Shown piece after piece: positions 59,258 through 64,000 of a stretch of 64,000 bases of DNA. The stretch is from Pseudomonadota bacterium (GTDB taxonomy: Bacteria; Desulfobacterota; Desulfobulbia; Desulfobulbales; SURF-16). Every line of letters starts with the position of its first letter. Position 1 is the first letter of the stretch. The notes below the pieces were generated by a model. The model made no database searches, had not been told where the DNA came from, and worked only from the letters and a program-made list of their open reading frames with translations. The position numbers and the translations under genes are program-made. The stretch is taken from the NCBI GenBank assembly GCA_018822545.1, contig JAHJKA010000031.1:124001-188000 (forward strand), written 5' to 3'.

Positions 59258-60940
59258 ATGAGTGACGAGCCCAATAAGATCATCTACTCCATGATCAAAG
59301 TTTCTAAGTTTTACGAGAAAACCCCCATCCTGGAAAACATCAACCTCTCCTATTTTTATGGGGCCAAGATTGGCGTTTTGGGTCTCAACGGCTCTGGCAA
59401 GAGTTCGCTGCTGCGCATTCTGGCTGGCAAAGACAAAGATTTCCTGGGCGAGACCTCCATCTCTCCTGGCCTCACTGTGGGTTTTTTAGAACAAGAGCCC
59501 GATATTGGCGTGGGTAAGACCGTCAAGGCGGTTGTTGAGGAAGGGGTCCAAGAGACAGTTGACCTGATCGCGGAATTCAACGAGATCAATAACAAGTTCG
59601 CTGAACCCATGACGGATGACGAGATGGACGCCCTCATTACCCGCCAGGGTGAGGTCCAGGAGAAGCTCGACCATTTAGGGGCGTGGGATCTTGATGCCCG
59701 CCTTGACATGGCCATGGACGCCCTGCGCTGCCCCCCCGGTGATGCCCTTGTCGACGTGCTCTCCGGTGGTGAACGCCGCCGGGTGGCGCTATGCCGTCTC
59801 CTGCTCCAGAAACCGGACATCCTACTGCTGGACGAGCCCACCAACCATCTTGATGCCGAGACCGTGGGCTGGCTGGAGCAACATCTCCAACGCTACGAGG
59901 GTACGGTCATCGCCGTCACCCATGACCGTTATTTCCTCGACAATGTCGCGGGCTGGATCCTTGAACTCGACCGCGGCAAGGGTATTCCTTGGAAGGGCAA
60001 CTACTCATCCTGGCTCGACCAGAAACAAAAACGCCTGGCTCAGCAGGAAAAACAGGAAACCGACCGCCAGAAGACCTTAAAACGCGAGCTGGAATGGATC
60101 AGCATGAGCCCCAAAGGCCGCCATGCCAAATCCAAGGCCAGGATCAAATCCTATGACCAGTTGTTGAACCAGGACCAGGAGTCCAAGATCAAGGATCTGG
60201 AGATCTTCATTCCACCCGGCCCCCGTCTTGGTAATATTGCCATTGAGGCCAAAAATGTCACCAAGGCCTTTGGCGACAAACTCCTGGTGGAAAACATGAC
60301 TTTCTCGCTGCCGCCAGGCGGCATTATCGGCGTCATCGGCCCTAACGGCGCCGGCAAATCAACGCTGTTTAAGATGATCACCGGCCAGGAAAAGCCCGAC
60401 AGCGGCGAGATTATCCTGGGTGACACGGTCAAACTGGCCTTTGTCGATCAGTCCCGCGATGTGCTTGATCCCAACAAAACCATCTGGGAGGTTATCTCCG
60501 AAGGCAGCGATGTTCTTACCCTGGGCGACCGGGAGGTCAACTCCCGGGCTTATGTGGGTCGCTTCAACTTCTCCGGCAGCCAGCAACAAAAAAAGGTGGG
60601 CCTGCTTTCCGGCGGTCAGCGTAACCGGGTTCATCTGGCCCGCATTTTAAAAGAGGGCGCCAATGTCATCCTCCTTGATGAGCCCACCAACGATCTTGAC
60701 ATCAACACCCTGCGCGCCCTGGAGGAGGCTCTGGAAAACTTCGGTGGCTGCGCCGTGGTAATCAGCCATGATCGCTGGTTCCTTGACCGCATCGCCACCC
60801 ATATCCTGGCCTTTGAAGGCGACAGCCAGGTCAACTTCTTTGATGGCAACTACACCGAGTACGAAGAGGATCGCAAGAAACGGTTGGGTGAAGCAGCGGT
60901 CCAACCCCACCGACTCAAATACCGCCATCTGACCAGATAA
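59258..60940 (+). CDS. ettA: Energy-dependent translational throttle protein EttA (ABC-F)
   Basis: 560 residues from ATG 59258, with AGGTG 8 nt before it; a GTG at 59249 would add three residues. Two ABC domains are joined by an interdomain linker (about 245-325, QKRLAQQEKQETDRQKTLKR, with the EttA arm). Walker A motifs are GLNGSGKSSLLRIL and GPNGAGKSTLFKMI; signatures are LSGGERRRVALCRLLL and LSGGQRNRVHLARIL. There is no membrane segment. EttA binds the ribosome E site and stops initiation when ATP is low. The gene is monocistronic and followed by a strong terminator. Confidence 0.94.
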   Translation: MSDEPNKIIYSMIKVSKFYEKTPILENINLSYFYGAKIGVLGLNGSGKSSLLRILAGKDKDFLGETSISPGLTVGFLEQEPDIGVGKTVKAVVEEGVQETVDLIAEFNEINNKFAEPMTDDEMDALITRQGEVQEKLDHLGAWDLDARLDMAMDALRCPPGDALVDVLSGGERRRVALCRLLLQKPDILLLDEPTNHLDAETVGWLEQHLQRYEGTVIAVTHDRYFLDNVAGWILELDRGKGIPWKGNYSSWLDQKQKRLAQQEKQETDRQKTLKRELEWISMSPKGRHAKSKARIKSYDQLLNQDQESKIKDLEIFIPPGPRLGNIAIEAKNVTKAFGDKLLVENMTFSLPPGGIIGVIGPNGAGKSTLFKMITGQEKPDSGEIILGDTVKLAFVDQSRDVLDPNKTIWEVISEGSDVLTLGDREVNSRAYVGRFNFSGSQQQKKVGLLSGGQRNRVHLARILKEGANVILLDEPTNDLDINTLRALEEALENFGGCAVVISHDRWFLDRIATHILAFEGDSQVNFFDGNYTEYEEDRKKRLGEAAVQPHRLKYRHLTR

Positions 60941-60963
60941 ACTTAAGTTGTCCGTAGGCAGTT

Positions 60964-61008
60964 AAAAAAAGAGCTCATTGGTTTTTCTACCCAATGAGCT
61001 CTTTTTTT
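60964..61008. terminator. Terminator after ettA
   Basis: Arms 60964-60981 and 60991-61008 with a 9-nt loop. The stem GAGCTCATTGG/CCAATGAGCTC is flanked by A7 and T7 and so may also end the minus-strand bioF transcript. Confidence 0.9.
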
Positions 61009-61082
61009 TATGTCTTCCTACTTTTTAGTTACTTTTTACGGCAAGGAGCAACGCAGAGGAGTCAAAAAACAACGGTACATTA

Positions 61083-62231
61083 TCAAACAAGCGCCGCAAC
61101 ATGCTTGGCAAGCGAGGCCAGATCATCCTCACTCTGATGGAGGGTGACGGAAAAACGGAGCCGCGCCGTATTTTCCGGCACCGTGGGTGGGCGGACAGCG
61201 GTGACAAAAAAACCCGCCTCACCAAGCTTGGCCGCAAGCGCAACAGCCGCATCACTTTCCCCGACCACAAGGGGCATAATCTGGGTGGATGACTCCATCT
61301 TCAGGTTACAGGAAGCCAGGGCGTTCTTAAAGAAAGCTGCCCGGGCCAAAAGCGTATGTCCCAAGTCTGGATTTTCTGCAACTACCTGCAGGGCGCCGAG
61401 ACTGGCGCCAATAACCGCCGGCGGCAATGAGGTGGAATAGATGAAACTGCGAGCCCGATTGAGCAGGAAATCAATCCAGACCTGACTTGCCGCCACATAG
61501 GCCCCGTAACTGCCCAAGGCCTTGCCAAAGGTGCCCATAACCAAATCAACCTGGTCAGTGACCCCGGCCTCTTCAACAAGCCCGGCACCGGTGGCTCCGA
61601 AAATACCGGTGGCATGGGCCTCATCAACCAGCAGTAAGCAATTATACTTTTCTTTAAGCTGGACAAGTTGAAGCAAGGGCACCTTGTCACCATCCATTGA
61701 GTAGAGAGACTCCACCACAATCAGGGCCTGGCCGTTGCCTCTTTTCTCGGAAAGCAGCTGCGCAAGATGCTCCATGTCATTGTGACGGAAACGGACAATC
61801 CGGGCGCCGGAGAGCACACAGCCGTCAACAATGGAGGCATGGTTGAGCTTATCGGAAAAAATCACATCATGCCGACCCATGAGGGCAGGGATGACGCCGG
61901 TATTGGCCATATAGCCACTGCCAAAAAGAACGGCTGCCTCCTGGCCCTTGAAGCGGGCAATCGCCTCTTCAAGCTGGTGATGGAGGGCAAGGTCGCCACT
62001 CATCAAGCGGGCGGCGCCGCTGCCTGCCCCGTGCTCCTCAAGAAACTGACGGCTTGTGGCAATGACCAGGGGATGGCTCGACAGGGCAAGATAATCGTTG
62101 GAGGAACAATCAATGAGGGGCCGCTGGCTGCCGGCAAGATGGGGTGAGCCCATTACGGGCCTGACCAGGGGCCGCAAGCTGCGCAAATTGCCGTGCTGCC
62201 GCTGCTTGGCCAGCCATTTCAGCGGGTCCAT
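61083..62231 (-). CDS. bioF: 8-amino-7-oxononanoate synthase
   Basis: 382-residue PLP-dependent enzyme that condenses pimeloyl-ACP (or -CoA) with alanine in biotin synthesis. The PLP-binding Lys is in VMGTFGKALGSYGAYVA and other marks are LLVDEAHATGIFG and GSGAARLMSGD. Length agrees with the family. It overlaps the bioB stop by 13 nt and follows it in the same operon. The enzyme acts in the cytoplasm. Confidence 0.93.
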   Translation of the reverse strand: MDPLKWLAKQRQHGNLRSLRPLVRPVMGSPHLAGSQRPLIDCSSNDYLALSSHPLVIATSRQFLEEHGAGSGAARLMSGDLALHHQLEEAIARFKGQEAAVLFGSGYMANTGVIPALMGRHDVIFSDKLNHASIVDGCVLSGARIVRFRHNDMEHLAQLLSEKRGNGQALIVVESLYSMDGDKVPLLQLVQLKEKYNCLLLVDEAHATGIFGATGAGLVEEAGVTDQVDLVMGTFGKALGSYGAYVAASQVWIDFLLNRARSFIYSTSLPPAVIGASLGALQVVAENPDLGHTLLARAAFFKNALASCNLKMESSTQIMPLVVGESDAAVALAAKLGEAGFFVTAVRPPTVPENTARLRFSVTLHQSEDDLASLAKHVAALV

Positions 62232-63190
62232 AGGGCCTGCATCCTGGCAACAAAGTGCAAATCCTGTTCTGGAGTCCGGCCACGCTGGGTAAGATAGCCC
62301 CCTATCATCATGGCGTCCGCTCCCGCCATAAAGGCGGTGCTCAGGAAATCTCCCAGGGCCGACTCGCGGCCGGCAGCAAGACGGACAGGCACCTTCGGCA
62401 GCAGCAAGCGAAAGAGGGCAATGGCCCGAAGGATCTCCTCAACGGCCAGTGGCTTGATATCGGCAAGGGGAGTACCCGGCAAAGGGATAAGGATATTAAG
62501 GGGCACCGAATCCACTCCCAGCTCAGCCAGCGTGGCTGCCAGAGAAACGCGGTCACCTTCATCCTCCCCCAGACCAATAATGCCACCGCTACAGACAGAA
62601 AGCCCCAAGGACTGCGCTGCTCTGACGGTGGCAACACGTTCTTCAAAACTATGGGTGGTACAGACGGTAGGGAAAAATTCGCGGGAGCTTTCCAAATTAT
62701 GATGATAGCGGTCCATGCCTGCCCCTTGCAAAAGGGCAAGCTGGTCCGCCCTCAAAATACCAAAGGAACCGCAAACCTTGATATCAACCTGATTGCGGAT
62801 GGCGGTAATACGCTCGGCCAGGGCCGCAACCTCACGGTCTGAGGCGCCTCGCCCGCTTGTGACCAGGGAAAAACGACTGGCCCCGTTCTCCTTGGCCTGC
62901 CGGGCTGCGGCGACAATTTCATCAACCGCAAGCAAAGGATAGACTGGGGTGTCGGTGCTGAAATGGGCCGACTGGGTACAAAAGCGGCAATCCTCACTGC
63001 AGGCCCCGGATTTGGCATTGATGATGGAGCAGAGGGAAAAAGAATCCTGCCGGTTGACAAGTTTTACCTCCAGAGCCTCGGACATCAGCTCCCGGGTAGA
63101 GCTGGCAGCGATATTTTCTTTGTTATACGGTTCTTGTAACAAAGTATCCACCTTGACTGAAACTTTCTCTTTCCCCAATATAAACACCAA
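62219..63190 (-). CDS. bioB: Biotin synthase
   Basis: 323-residue radical-SAM enzyme that inserts sulfur in dethiobiotin. The radical-SAM motif CSEDCRFC gives cluster ligands Cys64, Cys68 and Cys71 (counted from the TTG start); the YHHNLESSREFF, GGIIGLGE and MGGYLTQRGR-type (MIGGYLTQRGRTPE) tracts are visible. The start is not certain: TTG 63190 is first in frame, and a GTG at codon 14 (KVDTLL) is possible; no ATG exists before residue 36. A degenerate CACAGAGACA piece lies just upstream of the TTG. It is followed by bioF with a 13-nt overlap. Confidence 0.9.
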   Translation of the reverse strand: MVFILGKEKVSVKVDTLLQEPYNKENIAASSTRELMSEALEVKLVNRQDSFSLCSIINAKSGACSEDCRFCTQSAHFSTDTPVYPLLAVDEIVAAARQAKENGASRFSLVTSGRGASDREVAALAERITAIRNQVDIKVCGSFGILRADQLALLQGAGMDRYHHNLESSREFFPTVCTTHSFEERVATVRAAQSLGLSVCSGGIIGLGEDEGDRVSLAATLAELGVDSVPLNILIPLPGTPLADIKPLAVEEILRAIALFRLLLPKVPVRLAAGRESALGDFLSTAFMAGADAMMIGGYLTQRGRTPEQDLHFVARMQALWTR

Positions 63191-63303
63191 AACACAGAGA
63201 CATTCTTTTCAATGGCCCCGTGCAGAGCTAGGAAAAACAAAATATTTTAGTATCATTATGACAACGTGTTTAAAGAGGGATCAACAAATCGTAAGACTGC
63301 TCA

Positions 63304-63409
63304 AGCAGGTGACTGAAAAACGTAGCGAGCGCCGGAAAGACAAGGCGTAAGTACTCCTTGAGGGGTAAACGCCGTATTTCTTAGCGCAGTAGTTTTTCAA
63401 TTACCTGCT
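63304..63409. repeat. Intergenic repeat with 18-bp inverted ends
   Basis: AGCAGGTGACTGAAAAAC (63304-63321) and the reverse complement of 63392-63409 (AGCAGGTAATTGAAAAAC) match in 16 of 18. The interior holds GCGAGCGCC and a GGCGTAAGT / AACGCCGTA pair. It resembles small non-autonomous intergenic elements. The right end includes the stop codon of the pcnB-like gene. No gene is inside. Confidence 0.75.
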
Positions 63410-64000
63410 AGCGTTTGAAGCCAAACACCCCGCCCTTTTGTTTGCCCTTGGCCCAGGAAGGACCCTGTCCCTGCCGGCGCGGCTTTTTATCTGCTGACCG
63501 CGATGGCCGTTCCGGACGCTGGACCGGTTTAGGAAAGAGATCTGCATCCACCGGCTCACCCCCTGCTGCCTCAGCACAGAGGTGATAAAAAAGCAGGTGA
63601 TCTTGAAAATAGCTCTTCTTCTTCAGCCAAGACGGCCAGCCTTTGCTGGAAAAATTTTGTTCAAAAAGGGGCAGCAAAGCCAGTTTATGGGCAATCCTTT
63701 CCTTGGTCGCCCTATTGATATCAATATGGGCAAGATCCGTGCTTAAATAATCTCTGATCTTCCGGGCAAGGGCAAATGCCTCGCCTATCTTTAATGGGGC
63801 CGAGAGTTCCGGGCAGGTCTTTCTGGCCCAGGGCAAAAGAAGAATGCTTAAATAGACATCATCCTCAAAGACAACCCCTTTCGCCCAAAGTCTATCTGTA
63901 ACGGCGAGGTAACTCTGGAGGGAAGTGACCATGGGCGCATCAAGCATCCCTTTATAACAAGGGATCAGCACACTCAAAAGGCCGCAGTCCGCAGCAATTT
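63408..64000 (-). CDS. PcnB-like poly(A) polymerase, C-terminal part (5' end beyond the window)
   Basis: The minus-strand frame is open through the window end, so this is the C-terminal ~197 residues. Visible tracts are CGLLSVLIPCYKGMLDAP, DDVYLSILLLPWARKTCP, then INRATKERIAHKLALLP and SYFQDHLLFYHLCAEAAGG; these and a basic, Arg/Lys-rich tail (KKPRRQGQGPSWAKGKQKGG) agree with the C-terminal domain and arginine-rich tail of bacterial poly(A) polymerase I. The nucleotidyltransferase domain would lie outside. CCA-adding enzymes are related; the basic tail favours PcnB. The stop codon lies inside the 63304-63409 repeat. Confidence 0.68.
   Translation of the reverse strand, partial: IAADCGLLSVLIPCYKGMLDAPMVTSLQSYLAVTDRLWAKGVVFEDDVYLSILLLPWARKTCPELSAPLKIGEAFALARKIRDYLSTDLAHIDINRATKERIAHKLALLPLFEQNFSSKGWPSWLKKKSYFQDHLLFYHLCAEAAGGEPVDADLFPKPVQRPERPSRSADKKPRRQGQGPSWAKGKQKGGVFGFKR

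Overview
The window looks like chromosomal DNA from an anaerobic Gram-negative deltaproteobacterium-type organism, most likely Desulfobacterota and possibly a Desulfobulbales-like sulfate or sulfur metaboliser. This placement is an inference. It rests on outer-membrane genes (bamD, a TolC-like channel, an LPS heptosyltransferase, an OmpV-like protein), a complete Bat operon, rubredoxin, a TRAP transporter with a TatT lipoprotein, a benzoyl-CoA/2-hydroxyacyl-CoA dehydratase-type activase set, NifA-like and two-component regulators, and what appears to be a selenocysteine-decoded gene. No rRNA, tRNA, CRISPR array, complete insertion sequence or prophage was seen. Coding density is high, and most genes lie in short runs of one strand.

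1-8 kb: the 3' part of a Na+/phosphate cotransporter-family gene, followed 3 nt later by a 72-residue TusA-like gene with an in-frame TGA and a bacterial SECIS-like hairpin. Facing them is a tetR-tolC-mfp-rnd efflux operon with a long inverted repeat in front of tetR. 8-14 kb: thioredoxin and thioredoxin reductase, bamD, then a minus-strand run of NifA-like regulator, queH, a cyclic-nucleotide-binding protein and a ferredoxin. 14-25 kb: heptosyltransferase, SGNH hydrolase and glgX, a DUF1566 protein, a scar holding a broken AraC-type regulator and a porin tail, AmpG, a PAS/HD-GYP protein, a frameshifted zinc-ribbon remnant, an AEC transporter and a YajG-like lipoprotein.

25.5-34.3 kb is a nine-gene MoxR/DUF58/DUF4381/BatA-E operon whose genes mostly overlap or abut; its base composition looks richer in G+C than its flanks. 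34-40 kb holds a Cys-rich protein with a lipoprotein, a histidine kinase/LuxR response-regulator pair and a PilZ protein followed by duplicated terminators. 40-44 kb is a DctM-DctQ-DctP-TatT TRAP uptake operon. 44-49.5 kb carries a CoA-transferase/acetyltransferase fusion and a three-gene ATP-driven low-potential electron-transfer module (activase, DUF2229-like, HgdB-like). 49.8-64 kb holds an OmpV-like outer-membrane protein, a hybrid histidine kinase, nhaA, rubredoxin, a small winged-helix regulator, recQ, a diguanylate cyclase, ettA, bioF-bioB and the end of a pcnB-like gene.

At least four copies of a palindromic element built on CACAAAGACACAGAGG are scattered through the window; one is read through as part of the signal-peptide region of the BatC gene. 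Cyclic-di-GMP parts (GGDEF, HD-GYP, PilZ) are present but not clustered. The observation most worth following is the Sec-TusA-like gene at 1217-1435, which normal ORF calling misses.
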